Position numbers and translations under genes: made by a program
Notes under the pieces: model-generated
Told to the model about the DNA's origin: nothing
What the model saw: only the letters and a program-made list of their open reading frames with translations
The model's database searches: none
NCBI GenBank assembly: GCA_024811115.1
Contig: JAKOGH010000051.1
Location: 434,001-498,000 of the forward strand
Length of the DNA: 64,000 bases
Source: Terana coerulea
Lineage: Eukaryota; Basidiomycota; Agaricomycetes; Polyporales; Phanerochaetaceae
Direction of reading: 5' to 3'
Shown here: in pieces, positions 37,836-49,434 of the stretch
How positions within the stretch are numbered: position 1 is the stretch's first letter
Layout of the letters: the number at the start of each line of letters is the position of its first letter

Positions 37836-38904
37836 CGCGGGCGACGATGGAAAAGGGAGTGGATTGCATGTTTGACCGGGACCACGTATAAAAGTCCCCC
37901 GTGTGGCGCTTATTGGGCGTGAGGCAAATCACTGGAATCAGAACACAAGTGGAGAGGTGGGGAACTCGCCTCGGCGGCCTCGCCCAGAAAGGCTGATGTC
38001 ATACCCTCTCGCATGGCGTTCACCTGGCGCTCGAATGAAGCGCTCGGGTGATTGAGCTGGCGGGACTGGACGATCATGGGATCAACCGAGCGACCGTCGT
38101 CCTGGGCCACGATCGAGGATGGTAAAAGGCGGCCGTCGGGGGAGCAGCACAGCACTTTTTCTGTGCGCATATAGCGAGTCGCAGCGGTTGGTAGCAATTA
38201 TTTCGGAATTTGCGATGTCGCTGGGAATTCCAACTAGCGAGCCACACTGAGACCGTGTCGCAGAGGAGTTAGAAAATTCCCGCGGGCCAAGCATGTCGTA
38301 CATACCGCAGCGGTGCGGTTTGCGTCGGGCCCCACCCTCCGTGGCCGGTTCCACTGTGCCTGTCCCGATGAGCAGTGGGCGCATGACGGCGCGCCCGCGA
38401 CCTGCATAACAACGACGGAGCTGATGTATACGCGTTGAATAAGATGACAACGCCAGCTTGACGCCAGCAGGCAACATCTTCACCCTGCGGGATCACTGAA
38501 GCAAAGGTGCAGTGCCGGCGCGCGGGGCCTCGACCTGCCCTTCAAGCTCCTTTTACATGTCCATATGTTAGCTGATAAACACCTTTTCTCCGAAGAGCCG
38601 CGATGTAGTAAATCAATATGTTACTTACCTTCGTCGTGTAGTGGCATACTACCCAAATGCGAGCTGCATCGATCATGAGAGTGAAGAGAAGGGCCAAGGC
38701 GGGCGGGCGTCATTTCTTTTCTGAAGCGTCGTCCCGACCGGCGTCTGGACTTTGATGGCGGGATGGGTATTTCGCTTTCAACTAAAGTTTGATTGCCGCC
38801 ACCGAGTGTACTGAGCCTTGACTTAAGTTATGTAATGTACAGTACTGACACTCGCGAGAGCAGACACCGGAGGTATATCCAATTGGCTCACATAAATTCT
38901 ACTG
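37836..38904. other. Intergenic, membrane-protein gene to carnitine acetyltransferase
   Basis: The left part is the promoter of the membrane-protein gene. A minus-strand open frame at 37910-38197 has protein-like composition (for example LNHPSASFERQVNAMREG) but no known domain and no clear partner exon. It could be a remnant or a small unknown gene. Confidence 0.35.
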
Positions 38905-41314
38905 TTACAATTTTGCCTTCGGAGTCTCTAAGGGCTGCATGCCACCGTCAGGTCCAGCGTACAGCTCATACAACTCCTCAGATGCCCGCTTGATCTCAGT
39001 ACAGAACGCTTCGTAGGGGATCTTCTTCTTCCTCGAGGTGACGGTGTACTGGAAGTAGTCTGCATGCATCATACCGCAGCGTCACCAACCAGACAAAAGT
39101 TAAGAGCAGAGCAACATACCATCGAAGCCTGTCATGTAAGCCACACCGAATCCTTCCGGAACGACCTGTCACATTGTTAACCATGGCAGCACATGTAAGA
39201 CGAGAGAAAACGAGACATACTTCGCCCCATCCGTACGGCCCAAAGTGCTTGGAGAAGACGGCAGAGGTGCTCAGCACCCAGTTGCACGCCCGCTTGTACA
39301 CAGGGTCATCAAATAGAATGTGCGGACGCTCCTCCTTCATCTTCGACAGCTTCAAACCTGCACGCATCGCCCGTTAGCCCCACGCAATTCCACATACAAG
39401 GGTCGTACCGAGCATGTGCCTGTCGACGCCGAGGCCCGCGCCCGCCTGCTTTGCCGTCTGCACGTGCGTCCGCACAGCCGCGTCGCACAGCGCACGCCGC
39501 GCCGCAGCGTCCGCGTTCGGGTCGTCCATCGCGCACACCCACGCGTCGCTCGCCGTGCTCACGACGCGAATCGCTTCCGTGCGGCCCTTGAAGAAACGGC
39601 GCGTGGAGGCGGCCTCGTACGTGCCGCCGCGCCGCTTCGCGCCCCTGCGCGCAAGCAGACGTGCGTACGCGAGCTGCACCACGAGCTGCGCCCACGCGTC
39701 GGGCGACGCGCCGAGCGCCTTCACCGCCGCCTTGCCGTAGCGCGTGCGCACGACGCGCAGCGACTGGTTCTTGATCACCGGCACGGTGCGGTGCACGGCG
39801 GACACGATCGCGCGCTCCAGCGGTTCCGAGAGGGTGAAGTCGAGCGGTGTCGGGCGGGGTGGTTTGTGGACTTTACTGGCGCCGGCGTCGAATGCCGGGT
39901 CTGCGATCATGTCGAGCACGGTGTCGCACAGCGCGACGGTCGGAGTGCCGTCCATGATCGAGTGCTCGCCCATGATGCCCGCCTTGCCGTTGTCGTACAC
40001 GATGAAGTTGACAGGCTTGTCGACCCAGCGGTTCCGCACGCCGAGGAACGCGTGCTCGTGTTGTTCCTTGTGAATGCCGCCGTGCCAGAGCCATTCGCTG
40101 TGTGTCTTAAAGTTGTGCGGCATGGCTCGGTCCAGCGAGATAACGAAGGCGGCGGATTGGATCGTCTCGAGGATTTGGGCGTTATGGGGGTCTGCTTGCA
40201 ATGCTGCGTAATCCTGGATCCACGGGCTAAGAAATAAGGTCAATGGTTAAGCAGAAAACGTACTTTGGCCCAAGTATTCCTATCATTTGCAGCTAGCACC
40301 CCGACTTGTGGGTACTCGTTCTTGGTGGACTGTATGATATACTGTAGCTGCCTGACCAGACTATTAGCCATAACGAAGTAGTGGACAACGAGTCATTGCG
40401 TACTCTTCGAGCTCTGTCACACTGAGCAGTCGTCCGTCTTTCCATGGCTGTAACTTCCAATATCTTCCATTACGGGCAACAAGGATATGTCCTGAATTTC
40501 CTACGTCGCCTTCCTTGGCATAAGTAACGCTCCAATCGAGACCTTCTTGACCTGGAATCCGGCAGCAGTCGAACATCCATCTACGTGTTGTGAGTGTGCA
40601 GCCTGGGAATATCCCAATTAAATGCGCACCTCCATGTGTCCATACACAATGGACCTTCACGCGTCGCTTCTGGCTTGACTTGGCCGTTCTTGAACTGCTG
40701 GCGCAACAGCATGGTGGCGCGGATGAGCGAAGCAGCACGATTCACAGCGTTCTGAGGAAGATGTGTGGGATGATCGTCAAAGCCATCTGGTGCACACAGT
40801 CAAGTTAGTGTAAGCCTATATGCTGCAAACCGCTCACAATAATATGACACGTTCACTATGACCTTGAGGGCGTGAGCCATGTTTTCCCTGCCGAATTCGA
40901 GTACACACTCACAGGGTCGCGGTAGCCCAAGTATCCCAGGTCGTCCCACCACTCCTCCAGCCAATGCGGCCGCTCGCTCGCGCGCTGGAGCAAGCGTTCC
41001 TGCAGCTTCGGACCCGCCCCGACGGCAAAGTCGTCTATGCGACGGACGACCTTCTCGTACTCGTCCGCACTCCAGGCAATTGGCTTCAGGCTCTCCTTCA
41101 GCTTCGCGAGGGTGTCCGAGAGCGCTGGCACAGGCAGCTTGGGCAAGCTGCTCTGTGCGGCGAACGTCGGTCCACGCAGCGGCACGGGCGCCGCGTCCTT
41201 CCAGTTCTCGGGTCGCTTTGCGTTCGTCGCCATCTGTCTCGTGAGCGCAGCGTGTCTTGAGGTAAAGGTAAGAGTACGAGAGGGGATGCGGTGGGACTTG
41301 ACCGCGGACAACAT
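38905..41314 (-). CDS. CAT2: Carnitine O-acetyltransferase with mitochondrial presequence and peroxisomal PTS1 tail
   Basis: The enzyme moves acetyl groups between CoA and carnitine so that acetyl units can cross organelle membranes. Choline/carnitine acyltransferase landmarks are LPKLPVPALSDTLAKLKESL, WKDGRLLS, AMPHNFKTHSEWLWHGG, the catalytic His in GEHSIMDGTPT, RTEAIRVVSTASDAWV, and near the end PYGWGEVVPEGFGVAYM. Two in-frame ATGs matter. The one at 41314 adds a basic, Ser/Thr-rich, acid-free leader (MLSAVKSHRIPSRTLTF), a typical mitochondrial presequence. The one at 41233 (MATNAKRPENW) omits it. The protein ends AKL, a PTS1 signal. Yeast Cat2 uses the same two-start, AKL-tail arrangement to reach both organelles. 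Nine or so introns are present. It is divergent from the EI24-like gene. Confidence 0.9.
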
Positions 41315-41753
41315 GGATGAAAGACGGTGAGCAGTACTCGACCAGCGGACCGACACCAAGTCCATGAAATCCAATGGCGGCAATCAAACTCGTTGCACGT
41401 GAAATCTCTATCCCGCCATCAAAGTTCAGACGCCGTCGGGATTTGCAAGTGACGCCCAAAGTGCTCTTTATGCTTTACGACCACCGACTCTGTGTGGCCG
41501 CAGTTATCATCGCTTGCCCGCCGTCCGAAAGCCGCTCCTCAAAATACGAGAAAATGTAACGAATAATCCAGAATAAACCGAGCTTTAAGCTGCCGTCGCC
41601 CGATGGATTTTCCACGCGTCACCGACCTCACGCTGTCGGAGCAGTGCGTTACCCTGACGTCATGACTAGGTACGTGCCGAGTTGAAGTATTTCTCGCCCA
41701 GAGTTCGAGCAGAGCCGCAACTTCAACAATCCCCTTGCATCACGACCTCCATA
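41315..41753. other. Divergent promoter region, CAT2 and EI24-like gene
   Basis: Shared upstream region of 439 bases with no other feature recognised. Confidence 0.5.
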
Positions 41754-42730
41754 ATGTCCTCCTCAGCTACGACGCAGAAAGTGGAAGGCTATGTCAAGAA
41801 CGTTCTTGAAGAGCTTAGAGATGAGTTGGCTGTGATAGCCAAGACAGCAGGCCAGGCCGTCTTCTCGTTTGCATGGCTTTGGCCGCTTCGAGGTCTGCTC
41901 TTCACCGCAACACGTACGTTCTTCTCGCCTTGGTCGAAAACTGACAATGACAAGGTGCGCTGTCTGTAGATCCTCAGATCCTCCTCTCCGTCAAAGGCGC
42001 AATCCTCAAGTCGCTCAGCTCCGCCGCCCTCATTTTTGGCGTGCTCGCCTTCTTCACATACGTCCCACAAGCCGCGATCCTCTCGCTCTTCACTGGCCCT
42101 TTCGGTCCCATCCTCGCGCTCTTCCTCCTCGGCGCCGAGTCCATCTTCGTCCTCACTTTCTTCGCACGTTCCCTCTTCCTCGAACCCGCGCTCGAGCACG
42201 TCTTTGACGGCACGCTCGCCGACCGCGGCCAGCGCGGGCTTGTACAGGCGGGCAAGACGCGGTCTGCCGCTCGCGGCGCAAGCAGCGCGCTCCTACGCCC
42301 GCTACAGGCGCTCTCGAAGAACGGCATCGTCGGCTACCTCCTCACGCTGCCCCTCAACTTCATACCTGCCATCGGCACCGTGGCGTTCCTGTTCGTCAAC
42401 GGGCATCGTGCGGGACCCAGCTGGCATTCGCGGTATTTCCAGCTCAAGGGACTGGACAAATCGCAGCGCGCCGCCTTCGTCGGGAAGCACAGGCCAGAAT
42501 ACACTGCGTACGTCTGCCACGCTCTGTTGTCATGGGTTGAGGCGGTATTCTTACGGTGTTCGGCATGCAGATTCGGCGTCGGCGCACTGATCTTCAACTT
42601 CATCCCCATTGTGGGCCTCATCTTCACTTTCACGAATACCGTCGGCGCCGCGCTGTGGGCCGCAGATCTGGAGGCCAGTGCAAATATCATTGAGCCGACC
42701 GGGAGTACCGAGACCGCAAAGACGAAGTGA
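41754..42730 (+). CDS. EI24/RRT8-LDS-like multi-pass membrane protein
   Basis: The start ATG at 41754 gives MSSSATTQKVEGYVKNVLEE, an amphipathic helix. It is followed by hydrophobic segments around FAWLWPLRGLLFTA, SAALIFGVLAFFTYVP, FGPILALFLLGAESIFVLTF, VGYLLTLPLNFIPAIGTVAFL and FNFIPIVGLIFTFTNTVGAA. The paired NFIP motifs and the LNFIPAIGTV pattern are those of the EI24/CysZ-like group, which in yeast includes Rrt8 and the Lds1/Lds2 lipid-droplet and spore-wall proteins. The fungal cellular role is poorly known; a lipid-droplet or ER location is an inference. Two introns are visible, at about 41913-41969 and 42510-42569. The stop ends at 42730. Confidence 0.75.
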
Positions 42731-43687
42731 ACACTTGCGCATATATTGTAAATTATCTCCAGTATACAGTATCGTCATCGTCATGGTCGCGCTCTAATGT
42801 ACGAACTGCCTATTCCTTCTCGCAGTCCATCTCGCAATCCAGCGGAAGCCCCACAGGCAATATGAGAACAAGACACCGAGAGCATATCTGTTCAGCGTTG
42901 CGACAAGCTTCAGTTAGCGGACGACGATTAATCCGACTGCAGTCCCTAGTCACCCTGCGATTACCGGCTTGTCTCGAACGGCCGTCGTCGATGATTACTT
43001 CAATGCGCTGCCATTGGTGTCGAGCCTGAGGTCTGAGGTCTGAGGCTTCAAGGAGACTTGAGGGATGTGACAGACGCAAGACAAGCGAACGCGACGATTC
43101 ACGAGCTGCCGTTCAGCCCTAGTATGTGCTGTTTTATGCAACAGCAGCTCCAGTCGTTCATAGAGTATGCAGCGTGGTTAAGTTTGCAGTGCAATCGGGT
43201 GCGACACTCAACCTCAGCTGAATATGAGTTTCGCGTTTATCTGATGTTCAAAACTATTGATTGAGGACACAGCCAACGAAATAACCCGTCCCTCAACTGC
43301 CTTGTAGCGTGCGATTAGCGTGATGGCCACGGTGGTACTCTAGAGTCCTTGTCCGGTCAATATCCTACATCTCCTCCGTCTACCGCTCCTCCCAAAAATC
43401 CTACACCAATCCTACACGCCGGCGGGCATTAACGTTGATAGTCGAATATGCGAATGTGAGTGGTGCGGAATGGACGTCGCACATGGTAATCCAAAAATAC
43501 AGCTGGGAGCCGGGGTGGCATCCCAAACAAATGTGGGGGTGGTCCGCGCGGACGAGAACGTAGAAGGTCGAAGGTCGTAAAATCATGTCAGGGACGTGCT
43601 GTCGCCCTGTGTGGTCTGTATCAGCGCTCGAAGCTGTCAGGCGGAGGAACGGGACCATACCTCCGTAAATCGTGTCGTGTGCAGCTC
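42731..43687. other. Intergenic, EI24-like gene to pheromone precursor 1
   Basis: Nearly 1 kb without a recognised gene. A three-copy 7-base tandem repeat (CTGAGGT type) sits at 43026-43046. Confidence 0.45.
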
Positions 43688-43810
43688 TCATGCGATAACG
43701 CACGAGCCGCCAGTAGCGGTGCCCCCGCTCCCAGACTCCTCGTTCATGGGGATGTCCTGCTCGGGGACGGAGGCGGGGATGGGAGAGGCGAGAGCGAGGA
43801 AGGCGTCCAT
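43688..43810 (-). CDS. Farnesylated mating-pheromone precursor (no. 1)
   Basis: An intact 40-residue frame starts MDAFLALASPIPASVP, continues EQDIPMNEESGSGG and ends GGSCVIA, followed by TGA. MD at the start, Ala/Pro-rich leader, acidic NEE region and a C-terminal CAAX box (CVIA) are the build of Agaricomycete lipopeptide pheromone precursors. The Cys should be farnesylated, the last three residues removed and the end carboxymethylated. Trimming after the acidic doublet would leave a Gly/Ser/Thr-rich peptide. A TATA box lies about 100 bases upstream. Gene finders usually miss frames this short. Its partner would be a STE3-type receptor, not visible in this window. Confidence 0.88.
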   Translation of the reverse strand: MDAFLALASPIPASVPEQDIPMNEESGSGGTATGGSCVIA

Positions 43811-43910
43811 GTCTGCACGAGAGTGTGGTGGGTGGGTGGCTCGGTAAAGGTGTGGAGGAGCTGCTCGGGGACGGTGCGCTGCTGCAGTCCCTGGCCCAAC
43901 CGGCTCTGAG

Positions 43911-43920
43911 ATTTATACTG
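43911..43920 (-). promoter_or_regulatory. TATA box of pheromone precursor 1
   Basis: The minus strand reads CAGTATAAAT about 100 bases upstream of the ATG at 43810. Confidence 0.65.
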
Positions 43921-44819
43921 TTGCAGCCTAAGGCGCAGGGCTACGCGTAAAAGGAGGGCGCGCTGGGGCCCGCCGCGCACAAAACAATAAGATGGGGCCA
44001 TCCGATGATGATTCCAGAGTTCTGCCCTCCACGCCGACGCGGAACTTGAGTCAATGTTGCGGAAATTGCGGTGCACGTGCGGCTCGTTATTGTGTTTGCG
44101 CAGACGAAAGTGTTTGGCTGATGCAAGGTTTTAGGTTCGTAAGAACGAGTCCACGGTAGATTGACCTCGTTTCAACCTCGTTTCAACCTGTGAATCTACA
44201 GGTTATGTCGCCATATGCTGTGTTCACCTTGAAATATCTCCTTAGCTCGTGACCATAGAGCCATGTCAGAACTTCTACTATCCGCTGTTACGATTATCGA
44301 TGTAGTCGACTATGCGACACGTCGGCCACAAAGTCTTACGCACCACTAGGCAATGGCTTTACACATAGGGCACAAGCTCAAATGTCCCTCCAGACTAGCC
44401 TGAGTTCTGAGACCCCAAATTTCATACATCATCTGCGCGCGACATAACAAAAGAAGAGGGCGGCTACGGACCTTCCATGGGCGTTCTATTAGGCTACTGT
44501 TTAGCTTCTTCCGGCCACGCCACATCTGCGACAGCGCGGACCGATGGGTGATTGAACCACTTGACGTGTGCGTCTCACCCACAAGACAAAAAGACACCAT
44601 AGGCGCTGGGTTTGTGGCGCGCTCGCCCAGCTCCACGCCGTCCGAGCCGCCGCAGCACTCTTTTCATCCAGCGGATTTCGGACCGTATAGCCAGGGCGCA
44701 GTATTTTGAGAGTGAACACTGGAAATAGCTGCGATATACTGATGACATGGCGACTGAAACATGATTGAGATCTGTACACACGAAGACCAGGGGATGGAAG
44801 TACGAGCGGGCGTATAACC
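43921..44819. other. Intergenic, pheromone precursor 1 to F-box copy 2
   Basis: No gene was recognised. An 11-base unit (ACCTCGTTTCA) is directly repeated at 44164-44185. Confidence 0.45.
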
Positions 44820-46669
44820 TCAGTCGGAGGAGATTGACGAGACAGCATCCCACAAACCGGCCAAGGCATTGGCAGCCACAGCGCGCAGGGTACCTCGTAG
44901 GATACCCAGCGCTGAGTGGTCCTCTGGCCGACGTAAAGGACAAGGCAGCGGAAGGATGTTGAACTCCTTCGCATGTATCCGCCGGACTTCCTTCCAGTCG
45001 TGCCCTTGCGAACCAGCCTTGATGATCTTCAGATTGGGGAACAGCGCGCCGAGGAGCGCCGCCTTCACATGGGCATGCTGTACCTTGGGCAGCCAGTCCG
45101 AGCTCCCGCAGCACAAGGACCGCAGAGGGTGGTCGACGGAGCGGTTCATGCGCACACTTGCGAGGAGGCGCGAGCAGTCTTCTTCGGCGTTGAGGGTGAG
45201 GGCGAGTTTCTTCAGGCGGGGACAGTACTCGCGGAAATCCCACAGAATGGCCATGTCCAGAAGGCATTCGCGGGGATACCGTCTCATACTATGAGACGCC
45301 ACCGCCTCGAGCCGAAGGCTTCGAAGCTCTGGCCAGGCCTGCCCAACTGCTTGAATGTCAAGACCCCTGTATACGATAACCGCGTTGGTCCGGAGATCTG
45401 AACCGATTTCGAGGGTGTGTAGATTGGGCAGGGCAAAGAGGACTTGTATGGCGTCGAAAGAGATGACAGCGTTCGGCGCCGGACGGTCGGTGTAAGTCAC
45501 TTCGATGCACAACGCCTGAAGAGAGGGGATTGCAGCAGCTGCGTAAAAGCATGCAATAAGTTCGTGTTCATCGTTCCATAGCGGAGCCTTGACATGAAGT
45601 TCAACCAACGGGCTGTGCACGAATGCATTATGCAGCAGCTGAGTCGCTGTTGAGAAGGCGTCCAGTTTGATGACACATTCGCCGAGGGCGCTGAATGAAG
45701 TGTCGCCTACGGTGGAGATTATGCTTGTAGAAATCGACGCGCGCAAGGACGAGAGACGGGGCAGCTTAGCCAACGCTTCGAAATCGGATCGGCTGATCGA
45801 CGCAAGTTCTATGTGAACCATGGACATGTTCACCGTTTTGGTGAGTACGTTGCTAAGAGGAGGCGGCGCCACCTAATGATCCCAGCCGGATGGGTTGTGG
45901 GAACGGTACTGGAACTGTTCGAGTGAGGGACAGCGGAGAGACACGTGGTTCAAAAAGGCGGAAGTAGGTATCAGGTCGGGGTGAGGGGAAAGTCGATTTA
46001 AGTCTGCCATATAAGGACGAACAGCGTGCAACTCCCGCAGACCGTCGGAGAGCAGATTTCGCACATCCGTATGCATTACTTCTGGTGTCTTCACCTCTGT
46101 ACGAACCACATTGTAGTCGTTCAAGGCGCAGAAATGGAGATCGGCCCGAGCGCTGCATGTTGGCGATGTTGAAAGCGTCGAAGAACTGCGAGTCGATTAC
46201 TTCAAGCACCTCGGTGGAGAAGTGACTGCGGGGGTCATAGTGAGAGCGGCGCCGCCCAAAGTCTGCGGTTAAAGCTTTCACACGGTGAGCATGCTTCATG
46301 AAAGCTTCCCAATCGCAGGGTGTTGGTGTTTCCACGCATGCCTACAGTCGCAGACGCAAACCCAAATGAGTAAACCAGCACGAATGCGACTGGAAATGGA
46401 TTTCTTACCAGTTGCACGGCTGTCCAACCGCTCCCATTCTCTAACTTCTCTTCAACGACTTCAGTCCACAATCTTGTGGGCATACACTTGATGAGGGGAC
46501 CGACAGAGTCTAGTTCGCTCCACAGCATATCCATGGCGTTCTCGTGAAGCAAGCGGCACGTAACCGCGAGGCGGGCCATGGTCTTCCTACGGTCCTCGTT
46601 GGAGAGCTCATGCCACACATGGAGGAATATCTCGACCTGGATCTCTGCGACTTGAAGGCATTGATGCAT
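44820..46669 (-). pseudogene. F-box-like domain protein, copy 2, inverted paralog with a nonsense codon and a frameshift
   Basis: The start at 46669 gives MHQCLQVAEIQVEIFLHVW, then VTCRLLHENAMDMLWSELDS and LIKCMPTRLWTEV, aligning with copy 1 at 29245. An intron at about 46336-46409 leads to WEAFMKHAHRVKALT. Further on, the frame RLERLQCGSYRGEDT must shift to VRNLLSDGLRELHAV, somewhere between 46050 and 46140; the shift needs a gain of one base or loss of two, not the single-base loss seen elsewhere. An in-frame TAG at 45873-45875 aligns with a Leu of copy 1, so a one-base change from TTG would explain it. The rest (LAKLPRLSSLR to LWDAVSSISSD) is open. Two different lesions make true decay more likely than error, though the long open 3' part suggests it is recent. 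Confidence 0.72.
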
Positions 46670-47232
46670 AGTAAGTCCTGCTGCCAGGTGAGCACGGAAA
46701 TCAAGCTGGCAGTGTACGGAGGTTGAGACCCACTGTGGTCGCACTTGGCAAACTTGAACCGTGCGAAAGTAGGGCAGTCGTAGTGACATCTGTGCCATTG
46801 CCGACGTTACTAGCCGCCTGCAGATGCCGTTGTTTTGCCACTGTAGGGAGCCGAGTCGTCTGGAGATCCCCAAGGAGGCAATAACTATCCCCATGGTCTC
46901 GATAGGTCGCGAGCCTGAGTGCCTGAAGATTATTCTGTGCTGAATATTGAAAGAGATTCAGAGGTGTACGTGGTAGTAGTCAAGACGAACCGATGTACGT
47001 CCGTGCTGGCGTTTGCCCGCGGCGCATCAATATCGAGCGCATCAAAGTCTCACGCTATATAGCGCTCGCTCATGCGCGCTACGGCCTTGTGGCGTTCACC
47101 CCTAACCTGAACGTTGATGCAATCACTCACTCAAGCCGCCCTCTGCTTCTTTTTCTTGAACACCATGTCATCATCATCTGAAAGTCATTCTTGTCCTACA
47201 CTACATCCCATGCTGAGCTGAACGTCGCTACT
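46670..47232. other. Divergent promoter region, F-box copy 2 and intronless gene
   Basis: No gene was recognised. A short palindrome GCTATATAGC at about 47055-47064 may serve as a TATA element for the gene starting at 47233. Confidence 0.45.
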
Positions 47233-48807
47233 ATGCTGAATAAGCCACGGCAAGCCTCCAGATATGCAGGCCATACGGCTGACCCGACGTATATTCTACG
47301 TCTCGGCCCATACCGATTTTACGAGCTCGAGAAATGGAACAGGCCGTGGTGGTATGTGGCGTTGTACAGTGGCTCACCGTATCTGCTAGGATTACTCGCT
47401 GCCAAACTATGGTCGAACATAGCTTCTCTGCCAGGTGCTCGGACACTCATGACCCCCGTCTTCACACTACTGTCTGTACAGTTCCTCTTCGTCGCTCCTT
47501 TCGCAGCCATCTGTGTGGTGTATCCTCCAGTACCATTCCGGAATCTTCCCGCCGCCCTATATCACGATCTCTTCCACCACGCCCTGAACGTCCTCACGCC
47601 ACATAGCCAACTCTGCAGACGCATACAGAGGGCATGCCCAACCTGGGAGGTATACGATGAGGAAGAAGCTAGGAACCCATCTATGAGATTCACCATCTGG
47701 ATCCTTAGGCTCCTGACCCGCTTCCTTCCTGAGGACAAGATTGGATCTATACTGATTCAACTCAGCAAGCACGACCTCTTCCTGCCCTCGCCGATCATGA
47801 AGCTCATCACTGACATCGTCCTCGACCGGCTGAAGCTACACGACCGTACCAACATATCTTGGCGGTCCGCGCCGCTGATCGACATCCAATCCCAGCTTGC
47901 GGCATTGTCGCTAAGCGCTACCCTCCCGCTCATATACATGGCGTTGGAGGTTATCGAGAAGGAGTGGGGTGGTCAGACGTCCCTATCATCCTCTTTTCCG
48001 GAGGACTCTGCATCTGTGGAAGCCATCTGCTGCATCGTGGAGCTCCTCCGCGTTCATGGAGATTGGATGCATGTTGGAGAAGCTCTCGGGAAGACGTTGT
48101 CCGTGACTACGTACAAGCATCTTGCCACTTTGTTGAAATCCTGTTACGGTGGCGTCGACTTCCACGCGGAGGAGAATACTGTCGGATTTATCATCGCACG
48201 GCTGGCTGCGCTTGTGCATCTCCAACATGTGCACCACGGCGACGCTGAGAAGGCGAACGTGGGGCTCTCCATACGTGAGTTCTCCATGACTCCTATCTAC
48301 ACAAGCAGTACTCAGAAAGCCTCATGTATAGCCTTGGCCTACAACATACTGCACGCTGGCCCCAGCATAGAAGCTGCCTTCCAAAGAGCTGCCGATGCCA
48401 ACACTAGTCTTAAAGTCCGAACATTACATCCTGTCGCATCCGCCTTTGCCATGATCTCACTGGCTGCCCGCATACGTGCGCATCACACGCTCTCAGAAGA
48501 CGACCCGCTGTCCTTCCAGGACAGCTCCCACCTCGCATTTTTAACTGATGTGGTGCTTCACTCTCACACCACGAACATTGCGCGACACGAATGTGCAATG
48601 CTGGGCATCAGAGCCTCGTATCTCCAGGATAGTGTTGGGGCAATGTCTGCGGAGGACAATTCGGTACGACGGACGATGAAGCTTCAGGTCGCCATGTGCG
48701 GCATGTTCGTGCGCGACTTGTCCAGGCTCGCGAACTGTCGGGAATGTAACGTTTGCACACGAATGCTTCTAAAACTGCAGATATGTGAGGCGAGGCTTTC
48801 TAGGTAA
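47233..48807 (+). CDS. Intronless hypothetical protein with N-terminal membrane segments
   Basis: I do not recognise this family. The first in-frame ATG, at 47233, opens MLNKPRQASRYAGH; the open frame extends a little upstream without an ATG. The product is about 524 residues. Two hydrophobic stretches lie near the start (SGSPYLLGLLAAKLW and VFTLLSVQFLFVAPFAAICV). The remainder is a long alpha-helical region with repeated Leu/Ala patterns (for example LAALSLSATLPLIYMALEVI), which could be ARM/HEAT-like. The absence of introns in 1.6 kb is exceptional here. Such membrane-plus-helical-repeat proteins are often expanded in Agaricomycetes without known function. Confidence 0.65.
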   Translation: MLNKPRQASRYAGHTADPTYILRLGPYRFYELEKWNRPWWYVALYSGSPYLLGLLAAKLWSNIASLPGARTLMTPVFTLLSVQFLFVAPFAAICVVYPPVPFRNLPAALYHDLFHHALNVLTPHSQLCRRIQRACPTWEVYDEEEARNPSMRFTIWILRLLTRFLPEDKIGSILIQLSKHDLFLPSPIMKLITDIVLDRLKLHDRTNISWRSAPLIDIQSQLAALSLSATLPLIYMALEVIEKEWGGQTSLSSSFPEDSASVEAICCIVELLRVHGDWMHVGEALGKTLSVTTYKHLATLLKSCYGGVDFHAEENTVGFIIARLAALVHLQHVHHGDAEKANVGLSIREFSMTPIYTSSTQKASCIALAYNILHAGPSIEAAFQRAADANTSLKVRTLHPVASAFAMISLAARIRAHHTLSEDDPLSFQDSSHLAFLTDVVLHSHTTNIARHECAMLGIRASYLQDSVGAMSAEDNSVRRTMKLQVAMCGMFVRDLSRLANCRECNVCTRMLLKLQICEARLSR

Positions 48808-49434
48808 AAGTGGGGCACTAGTACTGATCCTGTTGTCCGAGCATATCATATCCTTCGTAGTACTTGTGCTTTGTACTTTCATGCCTCAAACTTTTCATTC
48901 GCAGGCAATGATCAGTACATTAAATCTCCGGTTGCACTCATTCAATCTGGAAGCTGCCTCTTCGATAACTGAGTAACAGTTGCGCAGAACATTGCTTCCG
49001 CCTACAATCCGCCTAGAGCGTCCATACACGTGGCCACACTGAACAACCGGACACTTTCGGTAGCGCCGGTCCACCTGCTGTCGTTTCACGGTTCTGTACA
49101 ACCCGGTGATTTTTTCTTATGTCATATAGCCCCTCAGGTAGCTAGCATAGCACATTTTAACATCAAATCTTTAGTTGGTTTTATATTGCACGCAGCGTAC
49201 CTCCCTCGCAAGCCATTCGAGCAGGTTGAGACTCCGGCGCTGTGTCCGGTTGTTCAGTGTGGCCACGTGTATCTTCCCAACAAGGGTCCAAGTCGTTGTG
49301 GCGTTAAGCCCTAACCCATGAAGGCGTGTAGGCAAACAACGACAAGCAAAGGAGAATAACCAACTTGAACAACACCGGTGACCACCGTCGCACACCACCG
49401 CCAGGACAGACCCTTACCACCTTCATCTGCAGCC
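48808..49434. other. Intergenic containing a MITE-like element
   Basis: No protein gene was recognised. It contains the 249-bp inverted-repeat element at 49024-49272, annotated separately. Confidence 0.5.
49024..49272. mobile_element. MITE-like element with perfect 31-bp terminal inverted repeats
   Basis: The left end (49024-49054, ATACACGTGGCCACACTGAA...) is the exact reverse complement of the right end (49242-49272) over 31 bases. After an 8-base interruption on the left, a further AGCGCCGG also pairs. The interior of about 187 bases is AT-rich and encodes no transposase. Ends of the form TA|CACGTGG...CCACGTG|TA would fit a TA target-site duplication as in Tc1/mariner-type elements, but the true boundary is uncertain. 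It is a non-autonomous element, mobilised if at all by a transposase elsewhere. Confidence 0.75.
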
